NCBI GenBank assembly: GCA_947499565.1
Contig: CANMOV010000003.1
Coordinates: 62,001-126,000, forward strand
Origin: an uncultured Croceitalea sp.
GTDB taxonomy: Bacteria; Bacteroidota; Bacteroidia; Flavobacteriales; Flavobacteriaceae
Direction of reading: 5' to 3'
DNA length: 64,000 bases
Notes under the pieces: generated by a model
What the model saw: only the letters and a program-made list of their open reading frames with translations
Databases searched by the model: none
What the model was told of the DNA's origin: nothing
Program-made: the position numbers and the translations under genes
In this document: positions 53,543-63,308 of the stretch, one piece after another
Position numbering within the stretch: position 1 is the first letter of the stretch
Layout of the letters: every line of letters begins with the position of its first letter

Positions 53543-55036
53543 ATGAGTCAATATATTTTAGCCTTAGACCAAGGCACTACAAGTTCACGAGCAGTTGTTT
53601 TTGATAAAAAAGGCAGTATAGTATCTGTGGCGCAAAAAGAGTTTACTCAAATTTTTCCAAAACCAGGATGGGTGGAACATGATGCTACGGAAATATGGTC
53701 TACTCAGGCAGGCATGGCCGCGGAAGCCGTTGCCAAAAAAGGATTGGAAGGCTCACAAATAGCCGCTATTGGAATTACCAACCAGCGGGAAACTGCCGTT
53801 GTGTGGGATAGAAAGTCTGGAGAACCTGTATACAATGCTATAGTCTGGCAAGATAAACGAACGGCTGATTTTTGTGATGAACTTAAAAAAGCTGGAAAAT
53901 CCGACCTTATTAGAAAAAAAACCGGATTAGTAATTGACTCTTATTTTTCCGCCACTAAAGTAAAATGGATCTTAGATAATGTTGAGGGAGCGAGGGAGCG
54001 TGCCGAAGCTGGAGAATTAGCTTGGGGTACCATAGATTCTTGGTTAATTTGGAAAATGACGCAAGGAAATCTTCATGTTACTGACGTAACCAATGCTTGC
54101 CGTTCTTTGATATTTAATATTAACACCATGGCTTGGGATGATGAACTTCTTGACTTGTTTACCATCCCTAAAAGTATGCTTCCTGAAGTAAAACAATCCA
54201 GTGAAGTTTATGGGCATACCACTCCTAACTTTTTTGCCAGTCAAATTCCAATCGCGGGGATTGCAGGTGATCAACAAGCTGCTCTTTTTGGCCAAATGTG
54301 TACACAAAAGGGAATGGTAAAGAATACCTATGGAACAGGCTGTTTTATGCTAATGAATGTTGGAGAAAAACCTGTTCCTTCAAAAAACAACCTATTAACT
54401 ACTGTTGCATGGAAGATTAATGGAAAGACAACTTATGCACTTGAGGGAAGTATTTTTATAGCAGGAGCAGTGGTTCAATGGCTGCGAGACAGTCTAAAAA
54501 TTATAAAAAAATCATCTGATGTAGAACAACTGGCGAGTTCTGTAGAAGGTTCTGAAGGGGTTTATTTTGTTCCTGCTTTTGCAGGTTTGGGAGCTCCTCA
54601 TTGGAATCAGCAAGCCCAAGGTACCATTTTTGGGTTAACACGAGGTAGTACAGATGCCCATATTGCAAGGGCTTCTTTAGAGTCTATCGCTTATCAAACT
54701 ATGGACATTCTTAAAGCAATGGAGGCAGATTCTGGAATTGCGATTAAGGAACTTCGTGTTGACGGAGGAGCAACTGTAAATAATATGTTGATGCAATTTC
54801 AAGCTGATGTTTTAAACACAACTACAGTTCGTCCTAAAATTATCGAAACCACTGTTATGGGAGCTGCTTATCTAGCTGGTCTAGCTGTTGGTTTCTGGAA
54901 AAGCCCAGAAGAAATTCAAAATATCTGGCAAACCGATGTTCACTTTAAACCAACCGAAGAGCGCGAAGCAATTGATGATGGAATTAAAGGTTGGTATAGC
55001 GCAATTGATGCTTTAGAACACTGGACAAAACATTAA
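53543..55036 (+). CDS. glpK: glycerol kinase
   Basis: 497 residues, the usual length of FGGY-family Glp[15 protein letters not shown] at 6-19 is the ATP phosphate motif, [11 protein letters not shown] and [15 protein letters not shown] the glycerol site, and [22 protein letters not shown] and [16 protein letters not shown] complete it. Phosphorylates glycerol to glycerol 3-phosphate in the cytoplasm. Followed 33 bases later by the glycerol facilitator; the glycerophosphodiesterase further on supplies the substrate, so the region is a glycerol-phosphate module. Confidence 0.96.
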   Translation: MSQYILALDQGTTSSRAVVFDKKGSIVSVAQKEFTQIFPKPGWVEHDATEIWSTQAGMAAEAVAKKGLEGSQIAAIGITNQRETAVVWDRKSGEPVYNAIVWQDKRTADFCDELKKAGKSDLIRKKTGLVIDSYFSATKVKWILDNVEGARERAEAGELAWGTIDSWLIWKMTQGNLHVTDVTNACRSLIFNINTMAWDDELLDLFTIPKSMLPEVKQSSEVYGHTTPNFFASQIPIAGIAGDQQAALFGQMCTQKGMVKNTYGTGCFMLMNVGEKPVPSKNNLLTTVAWKINGKTTYALEGSIFIAGAVVQWLRDSLKIIKKSSDVEQLASSVEGSEGVYFVPAFAGLGAPHWNQQAQGTIFGLTRGSTDAHIARASLESIAYQTMDILKAMEADSGIAIKELRVDGGATVNNMLMQFQADVLNTTTVRPKIIETTVMGAAYLAGLAVGFWKSPEEIQNIWQTDVHFKPTEEREAIDDGIKGWYSAIDALEHWTKH

Positions 55037-55069
55037 TTAGAAGACAATAATAACCTTAACCATATTTAA

Positions 55070-55798
55070 ATGACACCATTTATAGCAGAAATCATAGGTA
55101 CGTTCCTACTCATTTTATTAGGGTGTGGTGTAAACGCTAATGTATCTTTAGCGAAAACTTATGGGAGTAGTTCTGGTTGGATTGTGATAGCCACTGGTTG
55201 GGCAATTGCAGTTTATGTGGGTGTTGTAGTTTCGGCACCTTACAGTGGTGCACATTTAAATCCCGCTGTTAGCGTAGGCTTAGCGGCGGCTGGAAAATTT
55301 TCTTGGGGTGATGTGCCATTATATATTTTCGCACAATTTATTGGTGCTATGCTAGGGGCATTTTTTGTTTGGTTAACCCATAAAGACCATTTTAATGCCA
55401 CTGAAGACGGAAGTGCTAAAAGGGGTGTGTTTTGCAATGCCCCTGCTATACCAAACACACCGCTAAATCTTTTAAACGAAATTGTTGGCACTTTTGTTTT
55501 AGTATTTACTGTACTCTATTTTTCAGATGCCGTTATAACAAATACCGACACTGTAATTGGTTTAGGTTCTTTAGGCGCTTTACCTGTAGCATTTTTAGTT
55601 TGGGGTATAGGTTTATCACTAGGAGGAACAACAGGTTATGCAATAAATCCAGCTAGGGATTTAGGCCCGCGTATTATACATGCAATAGTTCCTATAAAAG
55701 AAAAAGGTTCAAATGGATGGGGGTATTCTTGGATTCCTGTAATAGGGCCTATTTTAGGTGGATTAGCAGCAGCAGGTTTATTTTTAGCACTGCAATAG
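55070..55798 (+). CDS. glpF: aquaglyceroporin / glycerol facilitator
   Basis: 242 residues, six helices and two NPA half-helices: HLNPAVSVG in loop B and AINPARDLG in loop E. The Asp after NPAR marks glycerol-conducting members rather than pure water channels. Placement behind glpK supports glycerol uptake. Convergent with the flavoprotein gene, a single base apart. Confidence 0.93.
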   Translation: MTPFIAEIIGTFLLILLGCGVNANVSLAKTYGSSSGWIVIATGWAIAVYVGVVVSAPYSGAHLNPAVSVGLAAAGKFSWGDVPLYIFAQFIGAMLGAFFVWLTHKDHFNATEDGSAKRGVFCNAPAIPNTPLNLLNEIVGTFVLVFTVLYFSDAVITNTDTVIGLGSLGALPVAFLVWGIGLSLGGTTGYAINPARDLGPRIIHAIVPIKEKGSNGWGYSWIPVIGPILGGLAAAGLFLALQ

Positions 55799-55799
55799 A

Positions 55800-57074
55800 T
55801 TAGTCTTTTGCTATAGCATTTGCTGCTATATAGGCTCCGGTCCAAGCATTTTGAAAATTAAAGCCTCCTGTTATTGCGTCTACATTTATAACTTCGCCTG
55901 CAAAGTAAAGGTTTGGTAATTTTTTACTTTCAAAGGTTTTAAAGTCTATTTCTTTTAAATCGACCCCACCAGCAGTTACAAATTCTTCTTTAAAGGTGCT
56001 CTTACCTTCTACTTTAAAAGAACATTTGGTGAGCTGTAAGGCCAATTTTTTAAGCGCCTCCTTAGTGACATCTGCCCATTTTAAATCTTTGCTAATTTCA
56101 GCAGCTTCCACCAGATTTATCCATAAGCGTTTTGGTATGTCAACCGAATTAGTGCGGACAATGGTTTTTTTAGCCTCAACACCTTTTATTCGGAATAATA
56201 CTTCTTCCATCATCTCAGTTGTATATTCTGGAACCCAGTTAACAATAATCCTAAAGTTATAGTTGTATTCATTTAAAATATTAGCACCCCATGCGGAAAG
56301 CTTTAGAATGGCAGGACCACTCATACCCCAATGTGTTATTAAAAGTGGTCCATTGCTTTCTAAAACCGGTCGTTCATTAACTTTGCTTCGCAGCTGTACT
56401 ACTATTTTAGAATTGTAGTGTTTTTTTGCTGGCACAACAACCTGAACATAAGTGCTTAATCCTTGTATTCCCTTTATTCTTTTGTCTTTTATATTGAAAG
56501 TAAATAATGAGGGGACAGCTGGAACAATTGTGTGCCCCATACCTTCTAATTGCTTCCATATTTTAGGGTTGCTCCCAGAAGCGATTAAAAGATTTTTGCA
56601 TTTATAATGCTTATTCATTGTGGTTATTTGCCAACCTTCATTGCCATTGTCTATTGGCAGAAAAGATTTTACAGAACTATTCTTCAAAACGTTTATACCT
56701 AAACGTTCAATCTCCTTTAAAAAGCAATCTATGATACTTTGCGAAGTATTACTTTCAGGAAAGATACGCCCATCTTCTTCTATCTTTAAAGGAACTCCCC
56801 TTTCTTCAAAAAATGCCATAACATCACCGGTACTATGACTATGAAAAGGTCCTAGAAGTTCTTTTTTACCACGAGGATAATTATTTACAAGTTCTACGGG
56901 ATTAAATTCTGCGTGGGTTACATTACAGCGACCACCGCCAGACACTTTTACTTTTCCCAAAACCGTTTTCCCACGTTCAAAAATTGCAATTTTTAACTTA
57001 GGGTTCACTGTTGCCATTTGAATAGCGGCATAAAAGCCAGCGGCACCACCACCTACAACAATAACATCAAACAT
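55800..57074 (-). CDS. HI0933/BaiN-type flavoprotein
   Basis: 424 residues. FAD motif VGGGAAGFYAAIQMA at 7-21 and GKVKVSGGGRCNVTH, the family-specific segment. THWGMSGPAILKLSAWG and the C-terminal TAGGVDLKEI and TGGFNFQNAWTGAYIAAN are all typical. These NAD(P)/FAD proteins are found in most bacteria; one gut relative reduces bile acid intermediates, but the general function is uncertain. Its ATG overlaps the stop of the glycerophosphodiesterase gene by one base. Confidence 0.92.
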   Translation of the reverse strand: MFDVIVVGGGAAGFYAAIQMATVNPKLKIAIFERGKTVLGKVKVSGGGRCNVTHAEFNPVELVNNYPRGKKELLGPFHSHSTGDVMAFFEERGVPLKIEEDGRIFPESNTSQSIIDCFLKEIERLGINVLKNSSVKSFLPIDNGNEGWQITTMNKHYKCKNLLIASGSNPKIWKQLEGMGHTIVPAVPSLFTFNIKDKRIKGIQGLSTYVQVVVPAKKHYNSKIVVQLRSKVNERPVLESNGPLLITHWGMSGPAILKLSAWGANILNEYNYNFRIIVNWVPEYTTEMMEEVLFRIKGVEAKKTIVRTNSVDIPKRLWINLVEAAEISKDLKWADVTKEALKKLALQLTKCSFKVEGKSTFKEEFVTAGGVDLKEIDFKTFESKKLPNLYFAGEVINVDAITGGFNFQNAWTGAYIAANAIAKD

Positions 57075-57826
57075 TAATTTGCTCTGTCTGGATAATTTGT
57101 AAATATCCCATCAACTCCGAACTCCTTCATTTTAGCAATGTCTTCAGGCTCGTTTACCGTATATGTAAATACTTTAAAGCCCTCTTTTTGTATTTGCTTC
57201 GTATTTTCAGCAGTTAACGTTTTATACCAGGGATTCACAGCAATAGCATTCAATTCCTTGGCTACAGGAATAGCATCTAAAGGATTTTCTTCGGTCAGCA
57301 CGGCAATCGCAATATCTGGATTGCTATTGCGCATTTCACGCAGCTCGTCCCAATTAAAACTTGAAATAACAAAATTATCGAGTGTCCAGCCTTTTTTTGA
57401 TATGTAGTAGTTTGTAATAAAGTTTACTCTCTCTGAAGTATTAGCTCCTTTCAATTCTATATTTAAAGCAACTTTATTGTCAATTAACTTTAGCACATCT
57501 TGTAGCGTGGGGATTTGATGATTCCCATCAAGAATTACTTTTTTTAAATCAAAAATATTATACTCTTCAATATTTCCTACAGCATTAGAAAGCCTTTCCA
57601 AACGTTCATCATGAAAAACGACAGTTTCACCACTCTTAATGTTAAATACGTCAATTTCAATCATATCAACTCCTAAATCAAGGGCTTTTTGAATTGATGC
57701 TAAAGTATTTTCAGTTTCATAACCCATAGCTCCTCTATGGCCAATTACTAAAAAATTATCTTCTTCCATTTTACAGCCATTTAAAAAAAATACTAAGACT
57801 AGTCCAAGTATGGAAAGTTTGTTCAT
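57074..57826 (-). CDS. glycerophosphodiester phosphodiesterase lipoprotein
   Basis: 250 residues from the ATG at 57826; an in-frame TTG three codons earlier is a weaker choice. Lipoprotein signal ends LNGC. The catalytic histidines are in VIGHRGAMGYETENT and VFHDERLERL, and IEIDVFN and ALNIELKG give the metal ligands. A C-terminal GVDGIFTNYPD is standard. It cuts glycerophosphodiesters to glycerol 3-phosphate outside the inner membrane, feeding glpK/glpF or the phosphate store. Confidence 0.93.
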   Translation of the reverse strand: MNKLSILGLVLVFFLNGCKMEEDNFLVIGHRGAMGYETENTLASIQKALDLGVDMIEIDVFNIKSGETVVFHDERLERLSNAVGNIEEYNIFDLKKVILDGNHQIPTLQDVLKLIDNKVALNIELKGANTSERVNFITNYYISKKGWTLDNFVISSFNWDELREMRNSNPDIAIAVLTEENPLDAIPVAKELNAIAVNPWYKTLTAENTKQIQKEGFKVFTYTVNEPEDIAKMKEFGVDGIFTNYPDRAN

Positions 57827-57981
57827 ATGCCTCAATTTTAATGTTTAAAAATACAATTTGAAAATGAAATATGAACTACGCTCTTCATCTCTAAAACAAC
57901 TAATTTGAAAATGACCTAATATAGCTTCTACGAGATAATTTTATATATTGTGCTGATTATTAACCAACTAAATAAATTATT

Positions 57982-58407
57982 ATGTTTTCAAAATCAAATT
58001 TACTTGCAACACTTGTAGGTGGTATTGCCATGTTTGTATTGGGTTATGTTTTATGGGGTATGTTGGGTGAGAGCCTAAACGGAGATAATGTACTGACTAA
58101 TGTAATGAAGGCTGAGCCAGATTTCATTCATTTATTTTTAGGGTGCCTTATTAGTGCTTTTGCTATGAGTACGTTATATGGAAAATGGGCTCGCGGTCAT
58201 CATAGTGCCAAAGAAGGTGCTGAGTTCGGTATTTGGATTGGAATCTTTGTCGGATTAGGAATGGGATTAATTTGGTTTGCTACATCTACAATGATGAATT
58301 TTACAGGACATCTAATTGATGCTGTATTAAATATTATTTACTACATTCTTATTGGTGTTATTATTGCACTTATTTACAAGGCAACCAGCAAAAAATCCGC
58401 TTCTTAA
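57982..58407 (+). CDS. four-helix membrane protein, DUF1761-like
   Basis: 141 residues, four helices at about 8-27, 48-66, 78-99 and 108-132. The G.vlwGMLGE turn and the HHSAKEGAEFGIWIGIFVGLG segment resemble the DUF1761 membrane family, but the match is general. No signal peptide and no known function. Isolated on the plus strand and closed by a perfect terminator at 58431. Confidence 0.75.
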   Translation: MFSKSNLLATLVGGIAMFVLGYVLWGMLGESLNGDNVLTNVMKAEPDFIHLFLGCLISAFAMSTLYGKWARGHHSAKEGAEFGIWIGIFVGLGMGLIWFATSTMMNFTGHLIDAVLNIIYYILIGVIIALIYKATSKKSAS

Positions 58408-58430
58408 AGAATTTTAAGAAGTGAAAAACT

Positions 58431-58457
58431 AAGCGGACTATAATAGTCCGCTTTTTT
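58431..58457. terminator. bidirectional intrinsic terminator
   Basis: AAGCGGACTA (58431-58440), loop TAA, TAGTCCGCTT (58444-58453), then a T-run to 58457; an A-run precedes it on the other strand. Ten perfect base pairs between the convergent membrane-protein and amylase genes, so it serves both. A second, AT-rich inverted repeat (CTTCTTAAA at 58400 with TTTAAGAAG at 58413) overlaps the membrane-protein stop. Confidence 0.95.
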
Positions 58458-60330
58458 ATTCTTTAATTTTAAATATAAAAGATTCTAGAGGTTCCATTTC
58501 TAGATTAATTATGCCTAATTCACTGTTAATATTTAACTCACAATTGACTTCTCCGTAAAGTTGTTCTACCAATTTATAGTGCTTTCCATTCAACTTCCAT
58601 TTTTTAATGATTTCAGGTGGAAGCTTAAATTCAATATCATATTGTTTTTCAGTATCAAAATTGGAAATTACTATCAATTTTTCATCATCGACCCAGCGAA
58701 CATAAGAAAGAAGCCTATGGTCATAGTTTTCTGTATGCTCCTTGTTGTAAAAATGAATTTCCTGATAGTCACCCATTAAAGCATCACTAGTAATGGTAAA
58801 ATTTAAAAGTCGTTTGTAAAAATCTCTAAGACTTTTCTCTTTATTTGAAAGCTGACCTCCATCATACTTATGGTTATTTACCCATCTTTGGTGATTCGGA
58901 ACTCCTATATAATCGAAGATTGATGTTCTTGTAGGGTTTCCAAAACCTGCTTCCTCAGCTCCAGGTTCACCTACTTCTTGTCCAAAATATAGCATCGTAG
59001 GTGAAGTGCTTAAGGTTGCAGATACTACCATCGCAGGTTTCGCTACCTCAGCCCTTCCCACAAAGTCTGGACTTGCAATACGTTGCTCATCATGATTTTC
59101 TAAAAAATGTAGCATGTTATGCTCTATATCTTGCAATCCTTTCTGAACAACAGGAATATGGTCTGTCCACCCATGCCCTTGCATAATATGTTTTATGCTA
59201 TCATACAGCTCTACTTTGTCATACAGATAATCCATTTTTCCTTTACGGATATAAGCTCTATATAATTGAGGATTGTAAACCTCTGCTAAAAGAAAAGCTT
59301 CAGGGTTTTTCATTTTGATAGACGAATTCATAAAACTCCAGAACTCTACAGGGACCATTTCAGCCATATCAAAACGAAAACCATCTACTCCAAAATCTAA
59401 CCAGTACAGGGCTATATCTCTAAACTTAATCCATGAATCTGGCACTTCTTTGGTTTTCCAAAATTCAAAATGAGCTTTGTAATCCATTTGCCCATAAGAA
59501 TCCGGCAGCTCATCAAAATCTTTAGAGCCATCTGGACGAACTCCGTAATTAATTTTAACTGTTTCATACCAATCGTTAAAATGTGGTTGAGGCAATCGAG
59601 ACCCATTACCTGTCCATTTTGCCGGAACTTCAGTAAACTTATTATCTTCAAGAGGGTTATTATTATTTCCTAAAGGGGAATAACTATTTTCCCAATCTGG
59701 AACCTTAAATTTCGAATCAGGGATATAGTAGAAATTATTACTTTGGTGATATTCTACAGAAGTATCATCCTGCGCTCCAAAATCTACAACACCTTCTGGA
59801 TTGGTAAGTCCTTCATAATTTCTAGCAACATGATTGGGAACAATATCTATTAGAACCTTCATTTGATGCAGATGTGTTCTATTGATAAGTGCCTTAAATT
59901 CCCCTAGTCTTTTTGCTGGGTTAGTAGCCAAATCTGGGTTTACATTGTAGTAATCTTTAACTGCATAGGGTGAACCAGCCCTTCCCTTAACAACATCTGG
60001 GTCATCATTAGATATTCCAAATGCTGTATAATCGTTAATTACTGCATGATGCGGAACACCTGTATACCAGATATGAGTAATCCCTAAATCTCTAATCTCT
60101 GAAAGCGCTTTATCATTAAAATCCGCAAATTTACCAACACCGTTTTCTTCAATAGTACCCCATGGCTTATTTGAAGTATTTGTGTTTCCAAAAAGTCTTG
60201 TAAAAACTTGATAAACAACCGCTTTTTTCTTCTTCATTACTTTAACTTCACTTTCATTTGAATCTTTATCATTACAACCCAGAAGCAAACCAATAGTAGC
60301 TACTAACAAAGTCCAAATAAGCTTTTTCAT
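58456..60330 (-). CDS. GH13 alpha-amylase lipoprotein
   Basis: 624 residues, lipoprotein signal ending LLLGC. GH13 catalytic set: nucleophile Asp321 in GVDGFRFDMAE, acid/base Glu350 in LLAEVY and Asp414 in ENHDEQRIAS; the early IDIVPNHVARN region completes the four conserved blocks. It acts on alpha-1,4-glucans outside the inner membrane, similar to SusG-type or neopullulanase-like enzymes. It follows the GH65 phosphorylase with a four-base overlap, so malto-oligosaccharides it makes can be phosphorolysed inside. The first ten residues after the lipid cysteine are acidic. Confidence 0.94.
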   Translation of the reverse strand: MKKLIWTLLVATIGLLLGCNDKDSNESEVKVMKKKKAVVYQVFTRLFGNTNTSNKPWGTIEENGVGKFADFNDKALSEIRDLGITHIWYTGVPHHAVINDYTAFGISNDDPDVVKGRAGSPYAVKDYYNVNPDLATNPAKRLGEFKALINRTHLHQMKVLIDIVPNHVARNYEGLTNPEGVVDFGAQDDTSVEYHQSNNFYYIPDSKFKVPDWENSYSPLGNNNNPLEDNKFTEVPAKWTGNGSRLPQPHFNDWYETVKINYGVRPDGSKDFDELPDSYGQMDYKAHFEFWKTKEVPDSWIKFRDIALYWLDFGVDGFRFDMAEMVPVEFWSFMNSSIKMKNPEAFLLAEVYNPQLYRAYIRKGKMDYLYDKVELYDSIKHIMQGHGWTDHIPVVQKGLQDIEHNMLHFLENHDEQRIASPDFVGRAEVAKPAMVVSATLSTSPTMLYFGQEVGEPGAEEAGFGNPTRTSIFDYIGVPNHQRWVNNHKYDGGQLSNKEKSLRDFYKRLLNFTITSDALMGDYQEIHFYNKEHTENYDHRLLSYVRWVDDEKLIVISNFDTEKQYDIEFKLPPEIIKKWKLNGKHYKLVEQLYGEVNCELNINSELGIINLEMEPLESFIFKIKE

Positions 60331-62630
60331 CCTTGCGTTTTCTCTCCAGGAATTAGTACAACTCGTTCCCCGTTCACTCTAATCGACATTTCTTCACTAC
60401 CAGTCAATTCAAAACTTGATCCTTTTGTAGATACCGTTACTTTAATAATTCTATTTCTAAAGTTTATTTTAAAAGAATACGATTCCCACTCTTTTGGTAT
60501 TTGTGGTGTAAAATGTAACTTATCATCAAGAACTCTCATACCTCCAAAACCTTCTACTACACTCATCCAGGTGCCGGCCATTGAAGTAATATGCAGCCCT
60601 TCTTCAACTTCTTTGTTATAATCATCTAGATCTAAGCGAGAGGTTCTTAAGTAGAACTTATAAGCTTGATCCATTCTGCCTAATTTGGCTGCCTGAATGC
60701 TATGCACACAAGGTGATAAAGAAGATTCATGAACAGTAAAGGGTTCGTAAAAGTCAAAATGTTTTTCTAATTCTTCAGTTGAAAAATGGTCTTCAAAAAG
60801 GTAAAAGCCTTGTAAAACATCCGCTTGTTTTATGTAAGGGGAACGAAGAATACGGTCCCAACTCCATTTTTGATTTATTGGTCTTTCGGATTTTTCCAAC
60901 TCATCAACCTTAATAAGTTCTTTATCTAGAAAACCATCTTGCTGTAAATAAACGCCTTGTTTTTTTGAATACGGAAAATACATTTCTTTAGCAACCTCAG
61001 CCCACAAATCTGTCTCTGCTGTAGTAAGCTTCGTTTGTGCTAGTATCCTATCATAGTCTACGGAATAACCATCTTTTACTTTCTCTAGCTGTTCTATTGT
61101 ATACTGAATACACCACTTTGCCAAATAGTTTGTATACCAGTTATTATTGATATTATTCTCATACTCATTGGGACCAGTAACTCCTAATATGACATATTTC
61201 TTTTTCTTTTTTGAATAATTGGCACGCTGATGCCAGAATCTTGAAATACCTATAAGCACTTCTAATCCCATTTCAGGGATGTAACTATAATCTCCAGTAA
61301 AGCGGTAGTAATTATAAATAGCAAATGCTATAGCTCCATTTCTATGAATTTCTTCAAAAGTGATTTCCCACTCATTATGACATTCTTCACCATTCATGGT
61401 TACCATAGGGTACAAAGCTGCACCATTAGAAAAACCTAATTTTTGCGCATTTTCAATAGCTTTTTCTAGATGATTATATCGATATTCTAATAAATTCCAA
61501 GCTACTTTTTGGTTTTTTGTTGCCATATAAAAAGGAAGGCAATACGCTTCTGTATCCCAATAGGTACTACCACCATATTTTTCACCAGTAAAACCTTTTG
61601 GCCCGATATTGAGCCTGGAATCTTTCCCTAAATACGTTTGATTTAACTGAAAAATATTAAACCGTATCCCTTGTTGTGCTTTTACATCACCCGAGATAGT
61701 AATATCGCTCATCTCCCAGATAGAAGCCCATGCTTCTTTTTGTTTTTCAAGTAAAGCATCAAACCCTAAATCCGAAGCTTTGTCCAAAACCAAATTGGCT
61801 GCCTTAGCTAAATCATCAACTTTATGGTTTCTTGAAACGGTATATCCGCCATACTTTATCAAGCTTATTTTCTGATTTTTTTTTAAATCATTCTCAAACT
61901 CAAGTGAAACAGCAGTGTCCGTTTTTTTAGATTTTGCTTCTTGGATTTTTACTCCATCTAAAAGTATTTCCGACTGCATATAGGTACAGGTACCAAAGTT
62001 GGTTTTCATGGTATGTGCCTCAATGAAACCTCTATTGCCTTTACACGATACATTTGCAGTATTCCAAAATTTATCGTCCCAATTACTGTCTTCATTGGTG
62101 ATTCCGGAATCTAGATATGGGGCAAATTTCACTTTAGCATTAGAATTTAATAATTCCAATTCATAACTTATTGCTCCAAGTTCATCAAAGTGAAGGCTTA
62201 AAAACCGAGTTGCCGTCACAGAAATTTCTATGTCATTTTTTAATAATGCTTTAAAAGAACGTCTATACCAACCTTCTTTCATATTTAGCTCTCTGGTAAA
62301 GTCTTTTACTTTTTTACACGTTTTTAAATCCAACCGTATGTCATCGATAAATACCTCTATTCCAATCCAATTTGGAGCATTTAATACTTTAGCAAAATAT
62401 TCTGGATATCCATTTTTCCACCAACCTACTCTAGTCTTGTCCGGATAATATACTCCAGCAATATAACTACCTTGAAATGTTTCTCCAGAGTAATATTCTT
62501 CAAAATTGGCACGTTGACCCATGGCGCCATTACCAATACTAAATAGGCTTTCAGACGATTTTACACGATTTTGGTCAAAACCTTCTTCTATAATTGACCA
62601 TGCATTAGGTTTTATATAATCTTGATTCAT
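60327..62630 (-). CDS. GH65 disaccharide phosphorylase (maltose phosphorylase type)
   Basis: 767 residues, typical GH65 length with an N-terminal beta-sandwich, a linker and an (alpha/alpha)6 barrel. GNGAMGQRANFEE near 34-46, KYGGSTYWDTEAYCLPF and ILGVTGPNEYENN, with the catalytic acid Glu in GPNEY, and WSWDRILRSPYIKQADVLQG carry the family pattern. No signal peptide, so it is cytoplasmic. It splits maltose (or a related alpha-glucobiose) with phosphate to glucose and beta-glucose 1-phosphate. The next gene, beta-phosphoglucomutase, uses that product, which confirms the phosphorolytic route. Confidence 0.93.
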   Translation of the reverse strand: MNQDYIKPNAWSIIEEGFDQNRVKSSESLFSIGNGAMGQRANFEEYYSGETFQGSYIAGVYYPDKTRVGWWKNGYPEYFAKVLNAPNWIGIEVFIDDIRLDLKTCKKVKDFTRELNMKEGWYRRSFKALLKNDIEISVTATRFLSLHFDELGAISYELELLNSNAKVKFAPYLDSGITNEDSNWDDKFWNTANVSCKGNRGFIEAHTMKTNFGTCTYMQSEILLDGVKIQEAKSKKTDTAVSLEFENDLKKNQKISLIKYGGYTVSRNHKVDDLAKAANLVLDKASDLGFDALLEKQKEAWASIWEMSDITISGDVKAQQGIRFNIFQLNQTYLGKDSRLNIGPKGFTGEKYGGSTYWDTEAYCLPFYMATKNQKVAWNLLEYRYNHLEKAIENAQKLGFSNGAALYPMVTMNGEECHNEWEITFEEIHRNGAIAFAIYNYYRFTGDYSYIPEMGLEVLIGISRFWHQRANYSKKKKKYVILGVTGPNEYENNINNNWYTNYLAKWCIQYTIEQLEKVKDGYSVDYDRILAQTKLTTAETDLWAEVAKEMYFPYSKKQGVYLQQDGFLDKELIKVDELEKSERPINQKWSWDRILRSPYIKQADVLQGFYLFEDHFSTEELEKHFDFYEPFTVHESSLSPCVHSIQAAKLGRMDQAYKFYLRTSRLDLDDYNKEVEEGLHITSMAGTWMSVVEGFGGMRVLDDKLHFTPQIPKEWESYSFKINFRNRIIKVTVSTKGSSFELTGSEEMSIRVNGERVVLIPGEKTQG

Positions 62631-63287
62631 TTAAATTTTGGCTAATTTTTTTAAAAACTCTAATTCGATTTGAGTGAAATCTGTAAATACATAATCGGCT
62701 TCATGTAATACCTCTTTATCACCAATTCCAATACTTAACATATTCGCTGCATTGGCTGCTTGTATTCCGGCAACCGCATCTTCAAAAACAACGCAGTTTT
62801 CGGGAGAAACCCCTAGTTCTTTAGCTGCAATTAAAAATACTTCAGGGTTGGGCTTTGCTTTAGAAACTGAATTGCCATCAACAATGGCATCAAAATAGGT
62901 AAACAAGTTTACTTTCTCTAGAATTGGCCTAGCATTCTTACTGGCAGAACCCAAAGAAATTGGAATAGTATTTGATTTTAAAAATTGTAACACTTTTGGA
63001 ACATCGGGTAAAATTTCCGATTCGTCCATTTTCTCTATGTATGCTAGATAGTCTACATTTTTTTCAACCATCCATCCATCAAATTGTTCCTGGGTTGCTT
63101 TCACCTTTCCTAAATCCAAAAGAATCTCTAAACTCTTTTTCCTGCTTACGCCCTTAAAAAGCTCATTTTGTTGTTTAGTGAACTCAAAACCCAATTCATT
63201 AGCCAAATTCTTCCATGCTAAATAATGGTATTTTGCAGTATCAACAATAACACCGTCAAGGTCAAAAATAAATCCAACTTCGCGCAT
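62631..63287 (-). CDS. pgmB: beta-phosphoglucomutase
   Basis: 218 residues of the HAD family. Asp9 and Asp11 in FDLDGVIVDTAKYHYLAW are nucleophile and acid/base; FKGVSRKKSLEILL is the cap segment, LGSASKNARPIL motif 2, and CVVFEDAVAGIQAA motif 4. Converts beta-glucose 1-phosphate to glucose 6-phosphate. Abuts the GH65 gene with no gap and follows a LacI regulator, giving a complete maltose operon core. Confidence 0.95.
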   Translation of the reverse strand: MREVGFIFDLDGVIVDTAKYHYLAWKNLANELGFEFTKQQNELFKGVSRKKSLEILLDLGKVKATQEQFDGWMVEKNVDYLAYIEKMDESEILPDVPKVLQFLKSNTIPISLGSASKNARPILEKVNLFTYFDAIVDGNSVSKAKPNPEVFLIAAKELGVSPENCVVFEDAVAGIQAANAANMLSIGIGDKEVLHEADYVFTDFTQIELEFLKKLAKI

Positions 63288-63308
63288 TTTGTAAATGTTT
63301 GGACAAAC

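Noticed and set aside
55432-55656. Plus-strand ORF of 74 codons rich in Cys and Arg within glpF
   Set aside because: It lies fully inside glpF in another frame and its odd composition follows from the frame shift.
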